A stretch of 64,000 nt of DNA, from contig WHUZ01000002.1 in assembly GCA_015179045.1 (NCBI GenBank), positions 1,860,001 through 1,924,000 on the forward strand. The letters run 5' to 3'. The notes beneath the pieces were generated by a model. It was not told the DNA's origin. It was given only the letters and a program-made list of their open reading frames with translations, and did not search any database. Of the stretch, positions 32,461-42,853 are shown piece by piece. The number at the start of each line of letters is the position of its first letter. Positions within the stretch are counted from its first letter, which is position 1. Both the position numbers and the translations under genes were made by a program. This DNA is from Kalaharituber pfeilii (Eukaryota; Ascomycota; Pezizomycetes; Pezizales; Pezizaceae).

Positions 32461-35405
32461 AGGGAGAGAGAGGGGAGGAAGAAGAGGCGGTAAAGGTAGT
32501 GGAGGAGGAGGAGGGAGAGGAGGAAGAAGAGGGAGTAGTGGCAGAGGACGAATATCAGGAGGCAGAGGAAGAGGAGATGGTGGAAGTGGATGGGGAAGGG
32601 GGGGAGGAGGTGGTGGTGGTGGAAGAGGAGGTATTGGAAGAAAATTTTGAAGCGCAGGATGTTGAGATACAAAATGATGATGTCATATTTTGCCGAAGCC
32701 CTGCCGAAGCTAACACAGATGAAAGCAAGTTACCTGCCGGGGATAAGGGAAATCCAGTTGAAATTGACGACCACGACGATGAAACAAAGGAGCAGAGACC
32801 AGAGGCCCAGAGCAGGGAGAAAACGCCTGACCTGAGGGGACGATTTGGGGTGTCACATGCTCCCGTCTATCCACCTGATGAAGAAGACGTCCCAACGGAA
32901 AAGGATGAGGACAGCTTTCGGGACGACAATGATGAAGGTGATCTGGATGCAGACGGGGATATTGAGGATGATGCAAATATGCCACAAGTTTTGGTGAACG
33001 ACGGAAGCTCCGTAGAGAGTTATGTTAGCACCACCATATTAACAACGCAATCAGACTCCTTCCAAACAGAGGCGAAGGACAATCAGAATCCAGAACATGC
33101 CAGGTCAGTAGGGAACAAACAAGAGCAAAATCCCCAAGGAGACAACCTTTATTCTATGACCGTTTTTCCTGAGCAAGAACGTGAAAAAACCCCTGTTCCT
33201 GACTTGAAGCTACCATATGATCCAGAAGATGATGGCAGTGCCACGGAAGTTGACCATTACTCGGAGATGCAATCCCAGTCAGAGATCCATGAGCCAAGGG
33301 AGGATAGGGAGCAGGATATAGACCCAGATGATCACATAGAAGAGAGATCACGCAGATTTGAAGACAAAATGGCAAGAGGAGGAAATGAAGAATATATAGA
33401 GGAGGAGGAACTAGAGGGTCTAGATTTTACCAACATCGTTTCTGATCAGGAAGGGTATAAGAAAACTGGAGATGAAGAACCTGGCACCGTCATAGATAGC
33501 AAGGGTAGAAGCGCGGAAGGTTCACAGTTTTTTCGTTTCCATAATGGTGGAATGCCTCAGAGCTTTGGGAGAAACAATGAAATACCAGTTCCTCCTGTGC
33601 AGCATGAGGGGATTGCCATCGACCCCACTCTAATGGATGCAAATTTGGGGTCTAGAGAGATTGACACTGACAAGAGTGAAGCCAAGAATGTTCCAGCAGT
33701 GGGTGAAGATGCCCAAGCTAAAACTAAAGGAACCTATGAACGACAAGATGGGTTAAAACCGGAAGCGGTGTCCACGAGTGACACTGGAGCCAGCTACTCG
33801 GAAGCTCACTCAAGAATATCCATCCAGGTAATTGACGAAAGCGACGGCGAAGCCTCTGGAACTGTACAAATTGCAGACTCCATTGTTGACCCTGAGTCTA
33901 GAGCGAGTGAAGATGAAGTAGAGGCGGAAGAGGAGGTAGTGGAGGTAGTGGAAGAGATTGAGGAAGTTGATATCACATGGGAGGCTCGGGAAGGCGAGGT
34001 TTGGGAGGAAGTGGAGGAAAGCAAATCGGACGATGAAAAAAACACTGAGAAAGGTGAACTCAGTTCAGAGCTTCCTCAGCCAGAGTCTCAGGGTAAAGAC
34101 CGCACTCCCTCGCCAGTGAAGCGGGATGGTTTCGCTGTGTATATTGACAATTCCCAAGGGGCTAATAGTTTGAGCTCACCGCCACACTCAGTCGATGAGA
34201 GGGACGAGCAACAGAAAGATCCAAAAGAGGTACAACCTGCAGGCTCCAACCAGCCGGATTTCGAAGAACTCACACCTCGACCCACAAAGCAGCGAGATCG
34301 AGAAATCACCCCCAATTCTCCAACGAAGTCTAATAAAGTCTTTGAGCGTAATAATCAGCGCGAGGCAACCCCAACATCAGTTATTTTAGATAATCCAAGC
34401 CCAATTAAACTTGGGGAGGAAATAACATCCGATGATGAAGTGAGTGTTGCCAGTGAAGCGATATCTCATGCCTCTCGGTCCTCCTCAGTTGTTTCATCTT
34501 TGGAACCCCATCAACAAAGGAAGAGAAAAAGACGTGCACCCACAAGACGGAGGACGAAAACACGTGATCTCCCTTATATACCATCAAGAAGTATTGAAGG
34601 TGAGGGCATCGAGGAGGAGGAGGAGGAAGATGAAAGTATACATAAAGCGCCAAAAAAGAGACGGCGGACGGCGCAATTACAGAAGCAACAGGGTGTATCT
34701 TCTGTCAACGAAACTCACTCCCGAGAAGATGAAGTTTTAGAGGCAGAACAGCGAGCCCAAGTGCAGAAAGCTTCTGCTGCGATTGCTGCCCATGAACTTT
34801 CCAAAGACCACGACCATGAGCAGGAAGGCATCGAGCTTAGAGATGGAAAAGTCATTCCTCATGCTACACCAATGGCTAGCCATCGGACGTCTCCGGCAGT
34901 AGAAGAGAGATCCGAGATTAAGGATGGAAAGCTTGAAGGCCCAGCGGCTGCTATTGGTGTAGCCAGTGGAAAGGAGTTGAGAGATGGGAAGGTCATTGCT
35001 CCGCTTGCGGTCCCAACAACACCAACAAAGAGGAAATCACCACCTCCTACGACCCCTACGTCTTCTGCTTCCCAGTCAACTACCTCCCCCTACATTGTCA
35101 GAGACAGACCTCTGCTCTTCGGTGCACAGCCAGCCCCTGCACCTTCGATATCCCCCATAAGACCTCGAACTCCATCTCCAAAGAAGCGACAGCGTGCAGG
35201 GTCGAATCCTTCTAGTGTCGTCAGCACACCAGAAGTCAAGTCCTTGAGGAACAGGGATGTTATAGTTGGCTCGCCGATCGTGGAAGAAGGTGATGAACGA
35301 AGTATTAGAAGCAGCAGTGTGGAGTACGAGAAGAAGTTGAGGAAGAAAAAATCTGCAGGTGTGGATAGTAGTCCTCGCAAGTCTCGTGGGCGAAAGTTGG
35401 CGTGA
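30843..35405 (+). CDS. Very acidic, coiled-coil nuclear protein of unknown function
   Basis: Two exons, 30843-32107 and 32165-35405, give 1501 residues. The 57-bp intron has GTACAG, a perfect TACTAAC branch site and CTAG; it is a multiple of three and stop-free, so the unspliced frame is also open. Residues about 1-20 contain QKRRRIVQ, a likely nuclear signal. Residues about 240-300 are a Glu/Arg-rich coiled coil. Residues about 430-580 are almost entirely Glu/Asp, with a GA-repeat DNA bias. Many SP/TP sites follow, then basic KRKRR and KKRRRTAQ patches. Near the C-terminus are four spaced motifs like LRDGKVI (ELRDGKVI, EIKDGKLE, ELRDGKVI, SLRNRDVI), and the end is KSRGRKLA. This resembles nucleoporin-like or chromatin proteins, but I recognise no family. 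An upstream exon is possible. Confidence 0.7.
32208..32640 (+). repeat. GA-rich low-complexity coding tract
   Basis: A strongly purine-skewed GAG/GAA/GAC tract codes for the polyglutamate/aspartate region of the acidic protein. Its reverse strand gives artificial Leu/Leu-rich frames. Such tracts change length easily. Confidence 0.8.
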
Positions 35406-36632
35406 GTGGTTTTCGTGCTTCCCTTTGGCATTTTATTTTTATTTTGCTCTTGTTTGTTTGTGTGTTGCACATCCACCTTTTCTCATTATATGTACATGGA
35501 ATGGGTTTATTTTAATATTTGCAATATTTGGTTTGGGAAGGAGTTCTTGTTTGTCTTGCGTGTTTCTCATCTTACTGTATTTCACTGTTCTCGTGCCTGT
35601 ATATCACCACGAGGCGACACACACTACAACTCGGTGCACGTTTTACACGCAAACTTAACCGTGGAATAAAACATATATCTCAACCAGCAGAACAGAATTT
35701 TTGTTCGTACAGCTTGCCAGGGAGCTAAATCAATGGCCATTTTACATATCTGATACTTGTGCTTCCCAAAAAATGGTCATTTTCAAGGAATTATGGCTCA
35801 ATGCATTATCGTTTCAGGTCTTGGCGCTCATTCCCCCTAGTACCGTCGATATGGACTGTTGTACACCGCACTGATAAATTTAATAAAATCACTAGGACGC
35901 CTGAGCCCCATACCTTCGCTCCATAAAAACGTTCAAGATTTGTAGAGCACTATCTGATATGGTTGTGGAATTAGAGTTAAAAGATGTACTACACCGGAAA
36001 TATAAGTACTTACTGAGAATGCCCTTTTCTCACACTATCATGGCCATTGTAAACTGCGTCGAATGGTGGTGTATGCTAGTGTCATGAAGATTTTGTAAAG
36101 GGTTCCCATACAAATAATACCAAGAAATATGCAGAAAATGCCCTGCAAAAAGTAATACGAGAATGTTTAGTTTAGCTTCAATGCAAAGCGCATAGAAAAT
36201 TCTGTTCTAGTGGTTGAGTTGTGTGTTTTGTTCGGCAGCCAGGGTAAAAAACTCGTGGTGTGCATCGCCTGTGGTGAAAAAAAAAAAAACTTGAAGCTGT
36301 TTACATACGTAGTTGGTGCAACGTACATCGGCCGGAGAGCGTCAGCAGTAGCAAGTTTCGCACAAATGGCACCTGCCCCATAATAACACGGCCACTGCCT
36401 CCTCTCGATCCCCCAAGTGAAGGCCCTACTACAGATGAGGTAGCTCGTTTTCTAGTCTGCCCTATCTACCCCAGCTATCCGCCGCAAGCATCATCTGCGC
36501 CCCTACCGCTCTCCACCGCACCTTTATCTCCTCTTAACCCCCCCCCCCGAACACAGCCCCATAATCCCTTCTGATTAAAACTACTGCCCTCCTCCCTATT
36601 ACAACTTGTCCTCCGACACATAATCTACCATA
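35406..36632. other. Intergenic, IDH1 promoter region
   Basis: The two flanking genes point the same way. The last 300 bp before IDH1 are pyrimidine-rich, with a run of ten C at about 36539-36548, which fits a fungal core promoter. A run of about 13 A lies at about 36277-36289. No gene is supported. Confidence 0.45.
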
Positions 36633-38205
36633 ATGTTTGCATGGCACCCCCTCGCTAAGGTGAGCAAAAGCCCTCCAAGAGATCCGAAAAAAATTGAACG
36701 GAGAAAGTCACGTGGCTCTCTCACAAACCATTCTGATACTGATTCTGAACCCGTGGATAGGCCGTCTTTGGTGCATCTGCCATTGCTAGACAGAATGCAC
36801 TTGCTTCTGCCGCCCAGTTGTCTCGGAGTAAGTCTTGATCCTAATTGTTGCTTCTGCTGAAGAATGCGTCTTCCAAACCTTTGGATGAACGGGAAGAGCT
36901 CAGGATGCTAACCAGCAGAATATTGTCTTGGATAGCAATGGCAACACTCTCTTCTGATATCTTCAAGCCTACAAAATTTGGTGGAAAATATACAGTTACT
37001 TTAATACCTGGTATGTCGTATCTGGTAACTGTGCAATCTCTAATCTACGGGAAATCTAAACGTTCTCGTTCTCGTTCTCTCCAGGTGATGGTATTGGAGC
37101 TGAGGTTACTGAATCCGTGAAGACTATCTTCAAGCATGAAAATGTTCCGGTTGAGTGGGAGCAAGTGGATGTTACTGGTGTTGTTACAGGAAAGCAGCAC
37201 TCTGAGGATCTCTTCAAAGAATCTGTACTGTCTCTGAGGCGGAATAAGGTTGGATTAAAAGGTAAAAGGAACCTTATGACCACTACATATATTGAGTATA
37301 AACAATACCAATGGTAATCGTCCGGCTTTTAGGTATCCTATATACTCCTGTCGAAAGGTCTGGTCACCAGTCATTCAATGTCGCCCTTCGTCAGGAGCTC
37401 GATATCTATGCTTCACTCGTGCTCATCAAGAATATTCCGGGCTACAAAACCCGGCACTCCAATGTCGACATGTGCTTGATTCGTGAAAATACCGAGGGTG
37501 AATATTCTGGGCTGGAGCATCAGTCAGTTCCTGGTGTTGTAGAGTCTTTAAAGATAATTACCCGCATAAAGTCTGAGCGAATCTCGAAGTTCGCTTTCCA
37601 ATTCGCCAAAGCGAATGGCCGCAATAAAGTTACCTGCATCCACAAGGCCAACATCATGAAGCTCGGTGATGGTCTTTTCCGACAGACCTTCTACGACGTT
37701 GCGCTGGATTACCCAAGCTTGGTTGTTGAAGACTTGATCGTTGATAACGCTTCCATGCAGGCTGTTTCCAAGCCTCAGCAATTTGACGTTTTGGTCATGC
37801 CAAACCTTTATGGATCCATTTTGTCCAACATTGGCGCAGCTCTAGTTGGAGGGCCAGGCCTTATCCCAGGCTGCAACATGGGACGGGAATATGCCGTTTT
37901 TGAGCCAGGCTGCAGGCACGTTGGGCTAGATATTAGAGGGCTGGGTCAGGCAAACCCAACTGCGCTGTTGTTGAGTGCTACAATGATGCTGAGGCATCTT
38001 GGTCTGGATGAGCCAGCCACAAGGTGAGTATATATTATTGCCACTTTCACTGCTCTAAACAGCTTCTTATTGGTTATTTTATAGGATTTCACAAGCTGTG
38101 TACAATGTTATTGCGGAGGGTCAGGTGAGGACAAAGGACATGGGAGGAAATAACACGACTACCGACTTCACGAATGCCATCCTGAAGAAGATGGAAGTTA
38201 TATGA
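36633..38205 (+). CDS. IDH1: NAD-dependent isocitrate dehydrogenase subunit 1, mitochondrial
   Basis: Six exons (36633-36659, 36794-36827, 36936-37010, 37085-37261, 37333-38023, 38085-38205) sum to 374 residues. The enzyme oxidises isocitrate to 2-oxoglutarate in the TCA cycle; Idh1 is the regulatory, AMP- and citrate-binding subunit of the Idh1/Idh2 octamer. The first two tiny exons encode MFAWHPLAK and NALASAAQLSR, an amphipathic presequence without acids. The core starts at FGGKYTVTLIPGDGIGAE and includes ENTEGEYSGLEHQSVPGVVE, TCIHKANIMKLGDGLFR and DNASMQAV. The end is RTKDMGGNNTTTDFTNAILKKMEV. The match to Idh1 rather than Idh2 rests on GILYTPVERSGHQSFNVALR. Intron 2 has a TGCTAAC branch site. 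The first two exon junctions are inferred; the others are secure. Confidence 0.92.
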
Positions 38206-38513
38206 ATAGGTTAGACAGAGGAGGATCGATGAAGGCGTGGTTAGAGCTGCGTCACTTTCCACATTGGGGTTGGGTTTCCCTGCTTTGGTCCTTTAGCACG
38301 TGAATGAAGTTTCTTTCTGCATCTTGTTTTCAGTATATATACTAGTATATGTATGTTCTGGGCCGGTCGTAGACATCTGCCGCTATGCCTGCAGCGGGCA
38401 TCGAGTGAAGAGCGAAGCTACTTTTCCTTGCAACATACATATGTTCTTTTTCATTTGACTATTCGTGCAAGCCCACGGAAGCAAAAGATCCGCTAGATGT
38501 AGAGGTACTTTTT

Positions 38514-39537
38514 TTATTCAGCTGATTTAAAGTTTAGATGCTTGTCGTGCTGCCATATCCCCATATCTGAACTTGCTTCAGGCTTATAATGGTCAATCGG
38601 GTCGTAGAGCTCAAGTGGGAAATAAACGATCTAAAACCCCCATTGAGTTTGTTGTCGAGGTCGCTCAGGTTTTGGTTTTGCAATGATATGTGATATAAGC
38701 GTCTATTGTCAGTTTTATCACCAATAGACTGGCGGCGCCATGGAGCCATATTCCGCAAGGACCTCTATGATACCTAGAATGTTCAGGAAAACGATGACAC
38801 CTTGGATAAAGAAAATGTTATTAGGATAATGAGTAGGAGCTTTTTGGCATGAAATTAAATTTACTTCTTCAGCTCCTGGGCAAGAATACCTCAACATTGT
38901 GAGGCACCAGCGTTCCTCAGAATAGATTACCGAAAAACGGGAAATAGCGTTAATAAGTATCGTCAGATACAATCGGCAGAAGCCAACAAGTATTGATCAA
39001 TTTATTTTACCCGATTCTTTTATTATACGCCAGATTATTCATTGATTGCATTGGAGGCTTACAAAATGATGGGTTGTTGCAGTGGTGTGTGATAGGAATA
39101 AGTGCAAAGGTGAGGGAACAAATGCAAACTCTGCATACATCGATACATAGGATCAATCCTTGCTGGCAACAATATTGATGATCGGGCAGAAATTTACTAG
39201 CAAAGTTATAACATCGAAGTTGCGTTAGGTCATGAACTACAGTCACAGCAGACAGCTTATCCAACTTCTTCGTTGCCTCCGCCTCTGATGACATGCCTTC
39301 CTTGTTCTCCGAGTTATGTCTCCATGACTTCATGAAGATGGGATTCGTCGTGACGAGAAAGATGATGATGATATTCAGAAATAGCATTGGGAGGAGAATG
39401 GTTAATGTTAGCAGAGCTGGAGTACGGATGTAGTACTCCAGTTAAAAGTTTTGAAGAGCGGCCAGGAAAGTCGTCCCCGGATGATTGGTCCCGAAACTGA
39501 TAGTAAACCAACTCACGATGACTGTCCGTTTTGGCAT
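38514..39537 (-). CDS. Putative multi-exon membrane-protein gene, model uncertain
   Basis: Several minus-strand segments look like exons with fitting splice sites. A possible start MPKRTVI (39517-39537, donor GTGAGT) is followed by YYIRTPALLTLTILLPMLFL, IIIIFLVTTNPIF (from 39435). A later exon, read as LYLTILINAISRFSVIYSEE then RWCLTML, ends at 38890 (donor GTATTC). It continues at 38773 with YHRGPCGIWLHGAASLLVIK. The last exon, 38514-38630, starts after TTTTAG and reads IVYFPLELYDPIDHYKPEA then SSDMGIWQH to TAA. Two or three hydrophobic segments are visible. The exons between about 38960 and 39250 are unresolved. It lies tail-to-tail with IDH1, 308 bp apart. Family unknown; it could also be a decaying gene. 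Confidence 0.35.
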
Positions 39538-41607
39538 GAACCGACTATTAACTTATCACCATATAGAAAGGTGAGAGGTGTTTTTCCTCGCGTAAACCAT
39601 GTTTCTTGCTTCGTCCTAGGTTGTAGTCCTACACAAGCCCAAGTTCACAAGTAACTTACAACTAACTCTAGATCTGGTTGATAGAAGCCCTTAAGAGGTT
39701 TACAATGCCTGGCTCGTTTAAGGGTGCTATTCAAAAAATCCGTGGCATACAGTACTGCCAACGCCGTAGGAGATGATGAGAGCTGATTGGGCAATAGTTA
39801 ACGGCATCCGCACCAGGCGGTAATCAAAGATGACTCGGTCATGGCAGCGGAGAGTGGAAGTCAGAAGGAAGTGGAAGGATGGAATCAACCCGGACTTCAG
39901 AATCCAGGATTACATAAGCTTAAGTGTCCAGAAATGGACTGCTTGGTTTCCAAATGTGGATGCTTCGCCAAATTTCCATTTCAGGGCTGCAACATCCGCC
40001 TTCCTACAACCTCTACGAGGGAGGGGTAGTGCAACCAGACTATTCCTACAGTGGTCTCCACCGCATTTATGTATACTGGACTACAGTCTCAGGAGGCTTC
40101 TAATGCCCATTCCACTAGTTTAAAAAAAGGCCAACTGCAATCTTCGATCTCAAGGAGTCCAAATGCTAGAAACGAAGCTCCAACAGTTACATGCCAGGAG
40201 AAAAAGCAACCCACGTCAAAGAGACACTAGAAAGATGGCCAGACGTGTCAGTATACTAAAGTCTAAAATTATACCGAAACCACAAGGAGGGTATTTTGCC
40301 AAAACATTTCAAAGAGGCTATTGATCCACTAGACATGAACAAAATCGATTGAGAGTATGTCACCGAAAAACATGAACAAAGAATTCACTCAAGAAACCAT
40401 AACATACCACCACCGAAAAGTTCGAGAACTTTCTCTTATCGAGAAAATCAAATGACAAAATTGAGCTACCAGCAAAATGATCTCAGTGAAGCCTATTCAA
40501 GACTCGCAAGAGACAAAAATACCCGGGGTACCATGTGGTTAATTTGTTAAGTTATTTCGAGAATCTCACCCCTGGATTACGGCGAGAGGGCAAATCCTGT
40601 AACTGAATGTAACAAAATGAGATTGAAGGGGATATTCCAAGCCAACAGACAAGTGGAGACGATGGTGATTTACCGAATGAAGATGATAATGAACAGAATG
40701 ACGATAATGATGAACCAAATGAAGAAGACATACAAGAGGACGGTGATGAAGGTAGGGAATGTGAGGGGAAACCACCAGAAAAGGAATAATGCCACCTCTT
40801 CGATTGCAAATGGAGATGTGAGATGCTATAGTTTGCCAGAATTTGTTGTCAGGTTATTTAGGATGAAGTTCATCTGCTAGACTGTCCGCTTTATACGACA
40901 GAAAGAAGGAAAACAGGATCTACATGGGGCTCGCGAACTATATTATTGCAATAGATCCTCCACGGTCTATAGCAAGCGACGTAGGTGTTTTCCTGACATC
41001 TACTATTAAGAATGTCGAAGGAGAATAGCTTGTCTTGGTTACTGTTTTTGCTACGTCTTTTTTTATATATTTTTGTTTTTACTTTGTTTTATCAATCAAA
41101 CTATGCTGCATTAAGAAGTATGCATACTAGAACCTATGAAATTAAGGCAGAGAGTTACCCTCAATGGCCCCCCCCCAAAAAAAACAGAAATAAAATAAAA
41201 TAAGCATAGAAAAGATTAAGGAGAAGCTGAAAACTAGAAGAATATGATTCTCAGTTACCGGTAACCAACAGAGATGAACATAATGAAAACATTGAAGCCC
41301 AAAGATTCAGCAATTACTTTCGCTTGGAGGAGTATGAGGCTCAAGGGCACATGACTGGCCTCAACACTCACAATACAGACGTGACAAAGCTCTATATGAA
41401 TAATACAGCTATTGACATTGTTCAACTCTCGAGAGCCTCTAAACAATACATGCCATCGGCAAAATTCTCCAATGCGCAAAAATCACATTCCCCTAAGAGT
41501 ATGGATCTATTCGGGAACGAGCAACTTAACCAACTGTGGGTTTCGAGGTCATGGACATCCTCCTCTAATCTCGCCATAGCCCTTAGGGCGGTATGCGAGT
41601 ACTGATA

Positions 41608-41638
<31 letters not shown>

Positions 41639-42404
41639 TCCTCTAACAAACAGTGACTGGTAGTAATAAGAGAAATTGCCTGTCTCAAGTGAAGCAAAAT
41701 TATAGTTCACACTCAAATATTTATGTAATTAGCTTTATGAATTCTTCGATACTACCAAACAGACGACGGTTGCTATAGACCCACTTTGCAAATTCTAGTA
41801 TTCCAGTTACCCACGTCAGTTCTTTGAACGTAATATTGTGTCTACGGAGGGTGCAAATAGCATCTTATATACTACTCGAAAACAACGTCTCGTACACAGT
41901 TGTAATTCCCCACCGCAAATATATATTCAGGCTGACGTGGATGTAGATTCTCCTGTAGACCAGAGCCACTCCTCCTCTACAGCAGTTGAACATAAAGCGA
42001 AAGAAGCTATAACTAGCAATCTTTCCAAGCTAATCTCTTTGCTCAGCTAAGAAAACTGCTAGTATCACTTCCTCTAAAAAAGCTTCTTCTACCAGTTCCT
42101 CTTCAAGGTACTTCGTCTACCCTTCTTCTGGAAGTGCTAGTTCAGACAATCTTGCTTCTGATAATGAAAATGAAGTAGATTCAGACTCTGTAGATTCAAG
42201 CTGTTCCAGGGAGCTCTACTCAGCCACATGACTTCGCATGGCATGTTTAGCTCATCCTGCCATGTCTGTAGCTGCATAAAAATTAGTCCGCGGATAGAGT
42301 TCCGCATGTGATGACCTGACTGGAAAATCAGTCTCGAACCCTCACTCACCTCTCAAGATCCAAACTCGCGCTGAACGTTCAGAAGGTAGGCAAAAGCTTA
42401 TGCT
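39538..42404. other. Decayed DNA without supportable genes
   Basis: Nearly 2.9 kb with short frames only. Some read like protein fragments (for instance EEYEAQGHMTGLNTHN at about 41320), but none continues. A run of about 26 A at 41609-41634 could be the tail of a retroposed copy. It is probably old transposon sequence; the family is not recognisable by eye. Confidence 0.4.
41609..41634 (+). repeat. Poly(A) tract
   Basis: About 26 uninterrupted A, preceded by tgatataa. It may mark the 3' end of a plus-strand retroposon whose body is no longer recognisable, or a simple A repeat. Confidence 0.6.
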
Positions 42405-42487
42405 CAATCACTCCAGCAGTTAAACCTAGGATCCTTGATTTTGATATAAATCGTAATCAAGCGCATTGACCATTAGGCCATGCGACC
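42405..42487 (-). pseudogene. tRNA-Arg(ACG)-like relic with an intron
   Basis: On the minus strand GGTCGCA, TG, GCCTAATGGTCAATGC and CTTGATTACG follow the order of a tRNA-Arg with anticodon ACG at 42452-42454. An anticodon stem CTTGA/TCAAG encloses an intron of about 11 nt. The T arm has TTTAACT instead of TTCRANY. The 3' acceptor strand AGTGATT pairs with GGTCGCA mainly through G-U wobbles and one A-A mismatch. The D stem has one mismatch. These losses are mostly what C-to-T changes would make, so I call it a mutated tRNA copy rather than a working gene. Confidence 0.5.
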
Positions 42488-42853
42488 TAGATATTTGATA
42501 CTCGGCTGTAGGTGTACATAATGCTGTCTAAAAAAGTTCTAACAGATTAGAGCAGCATCCCAGCGTGAATGTCACCAATTCATTCAAACTGCAAACCATA
42601 TGGGACAACCAGTCTCGAAACCAGTCGATGAATCTCAGATATCCCTTGAATCTCCATCTAAAGAAAGCCATGAACAAAAAGTCATTTCCGTTCCATAATA
42701 TTAATGATAATACAAAAACAAAACACCGTAACTCCATCCCATCTAATCATGCGGCATTTGTGTCTTGTCTTCAGATGGCTTCATGTCGTAGCACTTGTGC
42801 TGTAAGCCTATCATAGCCATTGGTGAAAAGAGGTTGTAAATTGTGACCCTGCT

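Noticed and set aside
32382..32672. Leu-rich minus-strand frame
   Set aside because: Antisense of the GAG/GAA repeat that codes for polyglutamate.
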